NCBI GenBank assembly: GCA_034638255.1
Contig: JAWPGT010000010.1
Coordinates: forward strand, 744,001 to 808,000
DNA length: 64,000 bases
Origin: Coprinus comatus
Taxonomy: Eukaryota > Basidiomycota > Agaricomycetes > Agaricales > Agaricaceae
Direction of reading: 5' to 3'
The notes beneath the pieces were generated by a model, which was given only the letters and a program-made list of their open reading frames with translations, searched no databases and was not told the origin of the DNA. Shown here in pieces: positions 12,489 through 23,332 of the stretch. Each line of letters begins with the position of its first letter. The stretch's first letter is position 1. The translations under genes were made by a program, and so were the position numbers.

Positions 12489-14322
12489 TCATACTCTTGT
12501 CAAACGCCCAAACACATCTTTTCCCGCCACACTTTTGAGATAATCCGGATTTTCTTTCACCATCCATTCCACAAGTCCGACAAGCACTGTATGTTTAATA
12601 ACAAACCCATCAGTTTTCCTCTTGGGTCGTTCATATCGCAAAAGAAAATCAACTGCAGCAGCGGCAGCGGTAAAAACGCGGTTAGAATCTTCACGAGACA
12701 AACTATCCACTATTGGCATATTTGGATACCGAGTACCGGGCTTGTTTATCGAATTGAATACGTATTTTGCTTGAGAAAGTCGTATACGCATTTCCAGTGC
12801 CAATGGATGTAATTGGTTAGAATCAGCGTTCATCGCCCTATAACACCAATAATATTCATCCCATTCCGAACGAAACGAAATAAAACCTCGACGTAAAACT
12901 TCCAAAACAACGCGCAAACGATAATCAGAATCCAACTCCTGAGATGCATAATGGGGACTCAATAGTGTCTCCAACTTTATCATAAGAGGAAAATATCGTT
13001 TATATGGTTCATGCATTGTAAGATAAACCTTGAAGTCGGCTTGTGTGACATGTGAGCGAATGGTATTCAATGCAAGTTGTTTCGAAGAGAAGACTAAGGA
13101 GCCATTCTCGTGGGTGTGTAGAAGAATTACATTATTCACTGCCTTGGTTTTTTCTTCCGTAAGTTTCGTGATTGAGAAAGTGAATGTGTCTTTTTGGGCA
13201 GCAGGGGTAGTTCGATACTGCCACATCGCTTCCTGGAAGGTAGTAGCATCTTTAGACAAAGAGGGTGTTCCATGCAAACAGATTACAGGGTCCTCCATGT
13301 TCACATCGATAAGGGAACTTCTAACATGCTCCTTCCTAAATTCCTCGTTAACCATTCTGATCTTGTTCTCCCGAAGTATAAGGGCAAATTTTGGGGATAT
13401 GACGAAAATTCGATGAATTGATGGTGATTCGCCAAGTCGTGCCAGTGCTTCTTGTGTTGCAGGTTCTAATCCGGTTGCGAGAAATATACCTTCCCAAAGA
13501 CCAAAACTATTGTTTGCTACCACAAACTCCGTCCCAGGAGCTGCTTCCCAGACTCCCAAATAATGAGCGTTAGCCAGGGACTGATAGTCCATCGCGAAGA
13601 AGTTGATCCCAGGCTCTACTCTCGTTTGCAACATTTTCAACCACTGATCCCAAGGGTATTGAGCTTGTACAAGTTCCCCCTCCCTAACAAGGTTACTGTG
13701 AGGAGTGTCCAAGATATAATTGAGGCATTTGAGCCATATATCTTCGGTGGATTTCAAATTATGCTCTTTCACATAATGGTCCATCCAATCCAGCAAACTG
13801 AAACTCGCCTGTCTACCCTTCCCGAAATACATCTCCCGAACCTTCGGTGTACGAAAATGCATTATATAAACAAACTTCCTCAAAATACCCAAGGACTGTC
13901 TCGTTAGTACGAAAGAGCCCTTGTTGCATTTATGGATAGTTTCTATGACGCGCGCTGCTTCATTCTCCAGCAGAGACAACTTCTTCTCCACAATTTGGGA
14001 ATCGATACCATGTGTGATGTCGGTGTAAAGATTACTCTCGCCGAAACTCTTGGCTAGGGTTCGAGTTTCAAGTGTTTGGGTGGAAAAATCGTAGATATTG
14101 AGGAGCTCCGTTTCGATGCCCTTTTTCTTCGCCTTCCAGTACGCCTTGCTGCGTTGCTTAGACGTCCTGCATAAACACGTTTGTGAGAAACGTCAAGTGA
14201 ACGTTGATAATAAGATAATACCTTGGAGGACCTTGCTCTTCGAGAAATTTACGCAATATGAAACGGGGGATGTAGTGTTGGTATTGTATCTGAGGATCCG
14301 ACCTGTTTGAGCCAGATGCCAT
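12489..14322 (-). CDS. DUF4238-family protein
   Basis: Third tandem paralogue. Exons 14322-14222 and 14166-12489 give 592 aa. Exon 1 carries YQHYIPRFILRKFLEEQGPPR; the intron is GTATTA...TGCAG. The same ordered blocks are present as in the second copy: FVLTRQSLGILRKFVYIMHF, FAMDYQSLANAHYLGVWEAAPGTEFVVANNSFG, ISPKFALILR and RSEWDEYYWCYRAM. It ends KSVAGKDVFGRLTRV without the linker and membrane tail of copy two. The 403-nt and 434-nt spacers on either side hold no other gene. The three copies share strand and intron position, so they arose by tandem duplication. Confidence 0.75.
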
Positions 14323-14755
14323 GGCAATCTGCAGGTACAACAGAAAAGCGGGGTGAAGGCTGGAACTGGAAAGCTGGGTGAGGTTCGTTGCCAAGGTGTG
14401 AGAAAGAGGATTTTAACTCTTCCTCGTGTGCCATAGAAGCTCATCCCTCACCGTCTAAAAAGAGTTTCGGGATTAGAATGGGAATGCGGATACAATATAT
14501 CAAATATAAGGTTAACAAGTTATCGTGATCGGATATTGCGTGGTCATGAGCGAACGGTGTAAAGAAATCCTAGGGAAACGAGATGATTCTTGATTCAACG
14601 GCGGACTCGCAAGAATACGATACCGAACTTGGAACTGTAGGATGGACAGGTCGTCACAATTTCATGAATAATGGAGAGATGAATGAGTCAATTGAAATCA
14701 TGAATAGAGACAGATATGTAAGCTGATGATACAAAACCTAGATAATGCTACTTCA

Positions 14756-16163
14756 TTACTCCTCATCATCGTCATCTTCAGCCTCCGCAAGCCACTACAA
14801 CAAAAATCAGAAATGATATACCTATATCTCCCATAGAATAAATAAACGTACCTTAAGGAATGGTTCGCTAGCCTTGCGAACCTTCTTACTAGTATCCTTA
14901 TCGGTATACTTCTTGCTGACATGAGTACCCCACTGGGTGATAACTTCCTCTTCAAGGACGTCAGCTTGGTAGAACTCCATCAACAACTTGGGTACGGCTG
15001 GAATAAGGTCGGGATGCATCAATCCGACAAGCCGCTCGAGTCCACCGAGTAAAGCTTTTTGGTGCCTTTCGGAAGTAACCAGCTGTATAAGGAGTGAGTT
15101 AAACTGGCCAATATCTATTATACCAATATATATATATATATACCTTGCGGAACAATGGGGCATATGCTTTGGCTTCGACGACTGCGTTTTCGGTGAATAA
15201 AGCCTGCATGAGAACTAGGATAGACTTGTGTTTCTTCTCAATCCCCAACTCTTCGACCTTCTTGTAGACTGCGACAGCAAAGGACTTTGAGTCTTCGGCT
15301 TCATCCCTTTTCTCTTCAACCCACTTGCCGAGGAGCGAGTAAGGACTATTAACATCGTCATCACTACCCTCGTCATCACCACCAAGGACAGTGGCAGCCA
15401 TAGCGCCCTCCAAAGCTTTGATACGCTGTTTGACAGCCTCCGGGGAGGTATCGGCACCCCAATCCTCTTTTACTAGAACTGAGTCATCATTAAGTTCCGC
15501 AGCTTCCGCCTTGATCTTCTTAGTCAACTCGTCATCGCTCTCGGCCCCATCAGCGGCAACCGCATTTTCGGCATCTCCTGTATCAGCGGGACTATTGCCT
15601 CCACCGACACTTGCGGCGGCGGTTCCCTTCTTATCCCTCTTAGACTTGACGGGAGGATTTTTGAGGATGAAAGTGGTCAACTTGTGACGCATATCGATTC
15701 CGGTGCGCTCTCCACATGCCTTGCAGTCACGGATAATTTCCTCATGCCTTCCACTCTTGAGGATTACAAGATCCGTTTCCGGATTTTTGCAAGACTTGCA
15801 AAGGACGAATTTTTCAATGAATTGGTCGAGAAGCTCACGTAAACGATTCGCATCGTGAGCACCGTTGACAATGTATCTGTCATTCTTCTCGTCGAATGAA
15901 GTTTGAGCACCGAGCTCACAACCGAAGAACTTGGTTGGATAGGCAGGTGGGCGACTGAGAGCACGAGCAACGTCAGACATGTTAGGTACAACGGTCTTGA
16001 TTCCGTTGCCCTTTCCCTCGATTTTAGTGGTCAAGATGGGCATACTAAGTGAATATATGCGTTAATTACTGTATTACTGATATAGATAGAATCTCGCTTA
16101 CCGGTAGCGATAAAACTTGTCATCGACATCGCGACGAATGTTTACAACGCCTCCGGAAGTCAT
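14756..16163 (-). CDS. TIF5: translation initiation factor eIF5
   Basis: GTPase-activating protein for eIF2 in the 43S complex. Exons 16163-16102, 16044-15144, 15082-14852, 14794-14756, giving 410 aa, the usual family length. It opens [21 protein letters not shown], where Arg-15 of the human protein (here in NIRRD) is the catalytic arginine finger. A zinc ribbon follows with C-x2-C (LCKSCKN) and C-x2-C (RDCKACGE). Then comes an Ala/Gly-rich linker, and a C-terminal W2/HEAT domain ([31 protein letters not shown]) ending [12 protein letters not shown], the acidic-aromatic box that binds eIF2beta and eIF1. The second intron has a (TA)n run at 15126-15141. Confidence 0.97.
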
Positions 16164-16915
16164 GTTGGATAATTGTATGATTTAACGTTGCTAGACGTCG
16201 CATGAGCGAAAGATGAAAGAAGAAAAAGAGATAGATTGACATACAAAACTGGTAGAAGGTCTGGACGAATGTTTATGCTTTGGTATAGCAATTGGCGGAC
16301 GAAGCATGAATCCTCTGCCGGTACAGAAGAGGATGCGTAGAAGGGAGTGAGAAGAGTAGGTAGACGCTATTGTGAAGACCTGGTTAAAGACTTCACAAGG
16401 AGAGACGGAAGATCGTGGTCGAGTGTCAAGTTTCGAAATGCCCACGTTGCCTAAATTCATATTTTTCGGTCTCGGGCTTCGGCTACTTCCGAGATCCCCG
16501 TCCGGCCTCATAATTGATCAGGGTTCCGTTCCACTAATCGTAAATTCATCCCTCGTATTTATTGGAAGATAGGAATGCTAGAAGCTGCATAGGAGGAGTA
16601 GTCCAAAGGCATATCTAACAGCTACGTGAGCCTCCAGCTTCTTTTTACACTTTGTGGTATACATACTTCGATGCCGAACCAATCGGCCAAATCTGCGCCG
16701 CAGGAAACCGCAAGGCTTCGTCAGCGATCGGCATAGAGCGTATATGGCGCGTGTGTGCACGCTACTTATCGATGGTTACTTTCTTTGCTGACATGTCAAT
16801 TCAGGGCAATATTCACATGCACAAAATAAGCTTCCCTTCGAACGTGTACTCTTCCGAGCACAGTGATTATTTTATCTTTATGTGACATACCATATTTATT
16901 TCCTCAATGTAACAA
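16164..16915. other. intergenic region between eIF5 and tRNA-Thr
   Basis: No gene supported. It includes the eIF5 promoter, which has pyrimidine-rich stretches. Frames at 16372-16572 and 16652-16885 show no domain. Confidence 0.4.
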
Positions 16916-16992
16916 GCCCTGCTGGCGTAGTGGTAGCGCGTCTCACTTGTATGGCAATGAGAAGGTCACTAGTTCAATCCTGGTGTGGGGCA
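16916..16992 (+). tRNA. tRNA-Thr (anticodon TGT) with a 5-nt insertion in the anticodon loop
   Basis: The acceptor arm pairs GCCCTGC with GTGGGGC (two wobbles). The D arm has GCGT-AGTGGTA-GCGC, and the T arm is ACTAG-TTCAATC-CTGGT with a good B box. The anticodon stem TCTCA/TGAGA closes a 12-base loop, CTTGTATGGCAA. A normal tRNA-Thr loop would be CTTGTAA, so five extra bases (TGGCA) sit just after position 37, the standard place for a tRNA intron. This would be an unusually short intron. Without it the length is a normal 72 nt. Discriminator base is A. Confidence 0.8.
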
Positions 16993-17278
16993 TTTAATTT
17001 AATTTTTTTGTCACTATACCTACTAAAAAGATAATGATACACTCCAGTTGTAATAGAGCCATTTGATAAACGTACTGTTCACTTGAAAAAACTATCATTA
17101 TACATATGTCTATTAAGATTATCTATCTATCAGTATTATTGGAGGTCCAACATTATATATAAAGTCCCATATTAATTTGATGAGCTAAACCAAACAGGCG
17201 TGTACTGCGTTAGGCTTCCCTTCTTCCAACACCAAAATCCAACAACCACCCAACACAACACACACACAACACACAACC

Positions 17279-18876
17279 ATGGCAGAACTCGTTGATTCAA
17301 TGCTAGATCTAATGAGACGACTACCTCCTACAAGGACAGAAGAAAACGTTAATGCTTTAATTAACATTTGTCCAGACTACGCAGATGATCTTTTGGGTAG
17401 TGTTGATCAACCTCTTCAACTTAAAACAGATCGTGCTACTGGACGTGATTATCTGGCTTGTGATTATAATAGAGATGGTGAAAGTTATCGGTATGTTTTC
17501 ATGAATTTTTTATTGTTTTTTTTTGTTTCATATGGTTGTTGGCGGTGATTGTAGTTGGATGTTGGATTGTAATGTCAGATGAAATTTAACTGACTTTACA
17601 TTTTACTGTGTTTTAAAAAGATCACCCTGGTCAAATGATTATGATCCTCCTTTGGATGATGGAACCATTCCAACCCCTAAATTGCGTAAATTGGAGATCG
17701 CAGCAAACGAAGCTTTTGATACCTATCGTGAAATGTACGTGTCCTTGATTTCAATTTCATTGTTTCACTTTTGAATGTAGTGCTTATAACCCATCTTGAT
17801 TGGAACGAAACGGGAATGCGTGCGTACAGGTACTATGAAGGAGGTGTATCATCTGTCTATCTCTGGGATTTAGAAGATGGTGGATTCGCAGGTGTAGTTC
17901 TATTCAAGAAGAGTACGTGCTTTCTATCAGGATAAGAGTTTCAATTGCTAAACTTACTCTATCACTCTTACTCCGTCATGTTCATGTTTATCTTCCCTTT
18001 CTATCATTTCTTCTATTACCTCACCTCCCTCCTTGAACCTTGTTGGGATCACGAAAAAACCGGGTACCTGATACCTTCCTACATTGCATCTCCTATACAT
18101 ACGCACACAACCCGTATACACGTCACTATGCATCGTGGTCTATTACCCATCATAGCAATGATGCCATCTTCAAATCAAGAACCTTCGGGATCCTGGGATT
18201 CGATCCACGTCTTTGAGACAGCTGAACGAGGAAGACAGGCGCACTACAAACTTACATCCACAATCATGCTTCAAATCACGACGTATCAGAATTCAGAAGA
18301 AGGTGGTGTTGAGAATGAGAAGAAGAATGCGAATGCCGGCGTAAACTCAAATCCGAACCCTTCGAAACATAAAGATATTCATTTTAAGCGAAATGGCGAA
18401 GTCACGCTTAGTGGTAGTATGACTAGGCAGGTACGTGAATATTTGGGAGATTTCAGAACTCGTTTTTGCATCATTTGTAGAAGTCCGTTGGTATCGCACC
18501 ACTGAGCGCTTAGATTCCGAATTTCTTTAACTTGATTTTTTGATTATCAAAATTGCTGAGACTGATTATCACCTAACATTTCCACAGATTGAACAGGACT
18601 GGCCTATTCATGATCCATCTTCACACATTACGAACACCGGCCGCATGATTGAAGAGATGGAAATCAAGATGCGAAACTCACTACAGGAGGTACGAATAAA
18701 TTGGTAACCATGTCATATTGTTTCCTTACTAATTGTGTATTTTTTGACAGGTGTATTTTGGCAAGACGCGTGATGTTGTATATGATTTACGAAGTGTGGA
18801 TGACCTAGAAAGGGCTCGTCGACAACGAGAGCTCCAGAAAGAGCTTGTTGGGTTTATTAAGCCCGGAAGGCAGTAA
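17279..18876 (+). CDS. CAP2: F-actin capping protein, beta subunit
   Basis: Cytosolic protein that caps actin barbed ends as a heterodimer with the alpha subunit. Six exons: 17279-17490, 17621-17734, 17830-17912, 18156-18430, 18588-18689, 18751-18876, giving 303 aa. It begins [21 protein letters not shown], matching the family start. It contains [59 protein letters not shown] and [31 protein letters not shown], and ends in the actin-binding tentacle. The 243-nt intron before exon 4 is long for this genome, and its acceptor (CATAG at 18155) is chosen because it keeps phase. It is convergent with the cyclophilin gene, 84 bp apart. Confidence 0.95.
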
Positions 18877-18960
18877 CGAGACATGGGCAGTGTACGATAG
18901 ACATCAGCAACGCAAGTATTAGTCACAACACAAATAGGAAGATATGGGGTTCGGAAGCGA

Positions 18961-19741
18961 TCACCGCCTCAACTGTTCGTCGGCAATTGGATTCGCATGA
19001 ATCGTGATCTGAAGGTGTGATAGAATTAGCAGACAGGCACGACAGGACAGGGTAGACCGCTCACGTTGTTGAGTTTAATTTCGCTGAGCGGTCTGTTTTT
19101 GTTGTTGACGGGTACGCGTTCCATGGCATCAAGGGTAGAGTCTGCACCGTCAATAACTTTACCAAAAATAGTGTATTTGCCGTCGAGGTGTGGCTGCTTG
19201 GCGTAAGTAATGAAGAACTGGGACTTGTTTGTATCTGGACCAGAATTGGCCATAGCGACGATGCCTCGTGCATTAAACTAGGGAGCACATTGCGGATCAT
19301 CAGAAGCGCTTAGATTACCCGTTGAGAGAAGCCTCACCTTGAGAGTGGATCTGATTTCGTCTGGGAAAGGAGCACCCCAAAGACTCTGGCCGCCTTTGCC
19401 TGTGCCGGTGGGATCGCCTGTCTGGATCATGAAGGCCTTGATGTTGCGGTGGAAGATGCAGCCATCGTAGTAGCCTGATGCGGAGAGGGCAAGAAAGTTC
19501 TGTCGGCAGCTGGGCGGTCAGATATGGGTGAGACGGGTAGCTGATGAAACACAACCACCTCTGCAGCCTTTGGAACAGCCTCACAGAAGAGTTCTATCTG
19601 TGACAGGTGGGTCAGTGTGAGTGTGACATGGGTACTGGGATGGGTGAAGATACCTTGAGATCGCCATGGGAGGTATGGAGTGTGAGTGACTGAATGTGTG
19701 TTGGTCAATGGCAGTCATCGAACGGACAGAAGACTGACCAT
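18961..19741 (-). CDS. cyclophilin-type peptidyl-prolyl isomerase, PPIL3-like
   Basis: Cyclophilin of the PPIL3 class, found with spliceosomal complexes in other eukaryotes. Six exons: 19741-19739, 19689-19654, 19597-19559, 19499-19338, 19277-19065, 19008-18961, giving 166 aa (family about 161). The first exon is only the ATG: the next in-frame bases before the [12 protein letters not shown] exon are reached through a 49-nt intron GTCAGT...TTCAG. The active-site pattern is clear: [22 protein letters not shown], then [16 protein letters not shown] and [12 protein letters not shown]. Splicing adds [15 protein letters not shown] at the C-terminus, matching the family's ITIHANP end. The next gene, G-alpha, is divergent 160 bp away. 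Confidence 0.93.
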
Positions 19742-19901
19742 GGCAAAACAACGCCAAGTGTGACGTCCTCAATGCTGATACACAATCCCCGTCACACCCT
19801 TGATGCAAATATAGCCATGATTGATCTTCGGTATTGTCCTCAAATCTCCATGTTCCAATCTTTCACACTCCCCTCATCACCACCATCATCTTCCCTCTCC
19901 A

Positions 19902-21851
19902 ATGCGTACCCCTTCTCTCTACAGCCAGGACGACCCCATCTCAGAGGCCCTGAAGCCCCCTCCAACAGAGACTGAGTCTGAACGTATCGCCCGTCTCCAG
20001 TCGGAGGCTGAGGCCCGGAGAATCTCCGAGCAGATTGACGAAGATCTCAGAGAAGAACGAGAGCGCATTAAACGTCGCAAGGGCGATGTCAAGGTATGCA
20101 TCTGGCCTCGTTCTATGCGCATATATTCACCTCTACCCCAGCTTTTGTTGCTAGGTCAAGCAGAGAGCGGGAAATCTACCCTACAAAAGCAGTTCCAGCT
20201 CATGCACAGGCCCAATTCGCTCGATGAAGAACGAGTGTCATGGAAGACAGTCATTTATTTCAACGTCGTGCATTCCATCAAACATATCCTCACCACGCTC
20301 GAGGCGTGGGACGATGCCCTAGACGACAGCGAGGATGACACAGTATCTTTCACTGAAGAGCAAGCAGAAGCACGTGGAATCGCAATTCAAGCATCCCCAA
20401 CCAAGTCCCTTCTCACTGGTAGTCTTAACAACGGTTCAGCAGGCTCCACAAACTACGCCGAAGTCACGTCCGCTAGTCATACCGACGCCTGGCAGCGAGA
20501 AGCAGGTGCCACTCAGATTGCTACCTTGCGACAAAAACTTTCTCCACTTGTAGCGACAGACACCCAGCTCGCAGACCGGCTAAGCGGCGGAATTGACGTT
20601 TCTGGTTCGGGTAGGGGTAGCGTTTACGTGAGAAGTGGTTGGCAGGCCCGCACCATAGAAAACGCTATGGGACGCATGAAAAAGCGGACTAGTTCTGGTA
20701 GGAAGGAGAGCATTTCTTCCGAGGTGCAACAAGTACAGGATATTTTGATCATGGACATTGCACGATTGCTTGCATTGTTTGAAACCGACATCCAGGAACT
20801 ATGGAATCATTCCATCGTCAAGGGTCTGATTGCTAAACGTAGGCTGAAGCTCGATGAATGGTCTGAATAGTACGTTATATTCACAACAACTATAGCTATG
20901 TGCTAATTATACCAAAAGTTTTCTCAGACACATCACTAGGGTGGCAGCACCAGATTATATTCCATCTACTGGTATGCGTTTTTAATGCCATATGCAACAA
21001 TGTCCTGATTGTTTGCTAGATGATATCTTGCATGCACGTATTCAAACCATGGGTGTAGCGGAACATATCTTTGATGTCAACATACACGGAAAAGCGGTAA
21101 CCTGGCATCTGTATGATGTTGGCGGCGCTCGCGGGCAAAGGCATTCCTGGGTTCCATACTTTGATGACGCAAATGCCATTATATTCGTAGCTCCCGTGAG
21201 CGCATTTGACCAGGTAAGGTATTCTCCTTTTTTTAATATCTGATCGGCCGTAACCATATGTATTTAGTACTTGGATGAAGACCCCCGCGTTAACCGCATT
21301 GATGACTCCTTACAATTGTTCACTCAAATATGCTCAAACGCTCTCCTCAAAAATGTTCATCTGGTTCTCTTTCTGAGTATGCATATATCAATCTATGAGT
21401 TAATATCTGCTAAAAAAAAGCCCTAGATAAAACAGATCTCCTGAGAGGGAAGTTAGATAAAGGTCTCAAAGTTCGCAAATAGTACGTTCCATCTACAATC
21501 CCCAAGGTTCAATGCTCAGTGAATGTTTAGTATTACGTCATTTGGAGAGCGCACCAACGACTATGAAACTGTATTGAATTATTTCCGTGCCCATTTCCTG
21601 CAAGTCCACCGTAGGAATAACGAGAACCGTCGAGTTCTTTACACTCACTTCACTAGTGTCGTCGTACGTGTAATAATCTACGCATTCTAAGGTTTATTTC
21701 TCACGTGTATTAGGATACCAAAGCAACCCAACGCGTTATTGGAAACGGTAAGCATGAATGTTTCTGATTACCTCACGACATAGCTCACACGTTTTCAACA
21801 GTACGAGACTCGATATTCAGAGGATATCTACAATCTGCGGCGTTGGTTTAA
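19902..21851 (+). CDS. divergent G-protein alpha subunit
   Basis: Large 515-aa heterotrimeric G-alpha. Exons: 19902-20093, 20142-20869, 20919-20971, 21020-21213, 21268-21376, 21427-21481, 21531-21663, 21714-21747, 21802-21851. Motifs in order: P-loop GQAESGKST, switch I ARIQTMGV, switch II DVGGARGQRHSW, then FLNKTDLL (NKxD) and TSVVDTKATQRV near the end. Several positions differ from the consensus: GAGESGKS has Ala at its third glycine, the catalytic Gln of DVGGQR is Ala, and TCAT reads TSVV. There is no MG start, so no N-myristoylation, and the C-terminus ends YLQSAALV without a CAAX-like cysteine. The helical domain holds an insertion of about 150 residues rich in Ser/Thr. It is probably a slow or non-hydrolysing member of the expanded basidiomycete-type G-alpha group. 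Confidence 0.92.
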
Positions 21852-22329
21852 AAAGGTGTTGAATACCCAACACGTCGAGCATGAAATCACGAACACAGAC
21901 ATTTAGTCACCCAATACCTTAATTTGCCAATACGGCTCACTAATATGCCCTCCTTTTTACATCTCTTTGGGATTCCTGCGACCACAAGCGAATTTTCTTC
22001 TTTTTCTTGCCGTTGTGTTGTGTAACCGTACATATGTTGTGTTTGTTTTTGTTGCTTTCTTTGTTCCATAGCACTATGATTATTCGAGGTCGTATCAATA
22101 CATTGCCTTTCTCTATCGGACAGGTCCTAATAGTTGCTAGGGAAGTATATGTTCCATTCCGGTTTGGAGCCATCGTGTGATTAGTTCTATTAGGAGTGTC
22201 AGTTTTGTCATTAGTTTGACAATTGAGATTTTAATCAAGGGAATTTGATTACTCATGTAGCTACAAGCGTTGGTATATTTAGTACATTTCAATCATTGCT
22301 CATAGGTGTGAACAAAAAAAAGAGAGAAG
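21852..22329. other. intergenic region before the MITE
   Basis: AT-rich 3' flank of the G-alpha gene. No gene or strong repeat seen. Confidence 0.4.
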
Positions 22330-22331
22330 TA

Positions 22332-22686
22332 CTATCATTACCCAGAAGTTCGGAATCACCAGAAGTTCGGAATGTCACAAAAGTGACCGTGATAGTTTCA
22401 ACCTCCGCTTCACACTACCGCGTGCGGACGTTCAATGATATATGATGTGCGATCAATACTTCATCAATATTCAATATCCGACATGGCAAGGCTTCGGCAG
22501 GCGTGACAACCCTTCCAAAAAATTTCTTCAAAAACCCACATTCCTTCCCACAAAAAAATGGTATGATAACATTCAGAATAGTGTAAATAATAAGCATACA
22601 AGTTTTCATGCACAAACTTGCCCTGAGCGATGAGGAAAACGGGAATTCCGAACTTGTGGTGATTCCGAACTTCTGGGTAATGATAG
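22332..22686. mobile_element. Tc1/mariner-type MITE with TA target duplication
   Basis: A 355-bp non-coding element bounded by terminal inverted repeats of 42 bp (22332-22373 and 22645-22686) that differ at one base. Each repeat starts CTATCATTACCCAGAAGTTC. Each contains the 13-mer AGAAGTTCGGAAT or its variant twice, as in elements whose transposase binds paired sites per end. TA dinucleotides flank both ends (22330-22331, 22687-22688), the hallmark of Tc1/mariner integration. The interior has no transposase. High end similarity suggests a fairly recent insertion. Its mobilising enzyme is not evident; the Tc1-like transposase at 45.4 kb does not have matching ends that I can see. Confidence 0.88.
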
Positions 22687-22688
22687 TA

Positions 22689-23090
22689 TACGATTCCTGG
22701 TAACGTCGCCTTCCGTGAACTATATATATATGGGTTTCTTGGACTGCCTTCGGGTGTATCAGAAACTATTATAATCATTGATCAGCTATTACTAGTGTAA
22801 GTGTATTAATACAATTGATAGTGATGGTTTATCCTGTCAGAGATGAAGATATAAATTCCACAAAAAGTGGAAGCATAAGAAAGATTGTTGTATGCGCCTT
22901 GCAAAATATGAGGGAGTTTTTTATATAATAATTTTAACGTCCCAGAGGTGTAGTCTTTATGACGGACGGGGTTTTAAAGTTGCACTTTTTAATGCATTGT
23001 ACAAGTTCCACATCTTAGTGGTGGGATGAATAGAAACGTTATAAGCTATAGCCTAAATAGAATGTTATAACATTCGACCGAATGATTATA
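22689..23090. other. intergenic region between MITE and tRNA-Arg
   Basis: AT-rich; no gene seen. Confidence 0.4.
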
Positions 23091-23218
23091 GCCGCCGTAG
23101 CACAATGGTAGTGCGTTGCTTTCCTAACGACTATCCATCACAAGCGAAAAATTTGACCTTGTGAAAAAAATGATGTGGTGTAAGGCAGAGGTTGTGGGTT
23201 CGAGCCCCATCGGCGGTT
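23091..23218 (+). tRNA. tRNA-Arg (anticodon CCT) with a 56-nt intron
   Basis: The acceptor GCCGCCG pairs with CGGCGGT. The D arm is GCAC-AATGGTA-GTGC. The T arm GTGGG-TTCGAGC-CCCAT is canonical. The anticodon stem TTGCT/GGCAG closes a loop TTCCTA-A interrupted after position 37 by about 56 nt (roughly 23134-23189), the normal site for a tRNA intron. Removing it leaves a standard loop with anticodon CCT. An A-rich and T-rich pair inside the intron could fold to help the splicing endonuclease. Transposon-like repeats begin about 110 bp downstream. Confidence 0.85.
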
Positions 23219-23332
23219 CTTCGTTTGACACGCAGACTTTTTTTTTTTTTTTAGAATTGAACCCAGATTGAACCCTTTTCGCTCAAGTTCAATCAAGTCG
23301 CCAACAGCGAAGAGGGAGGAATGTACATTTTT

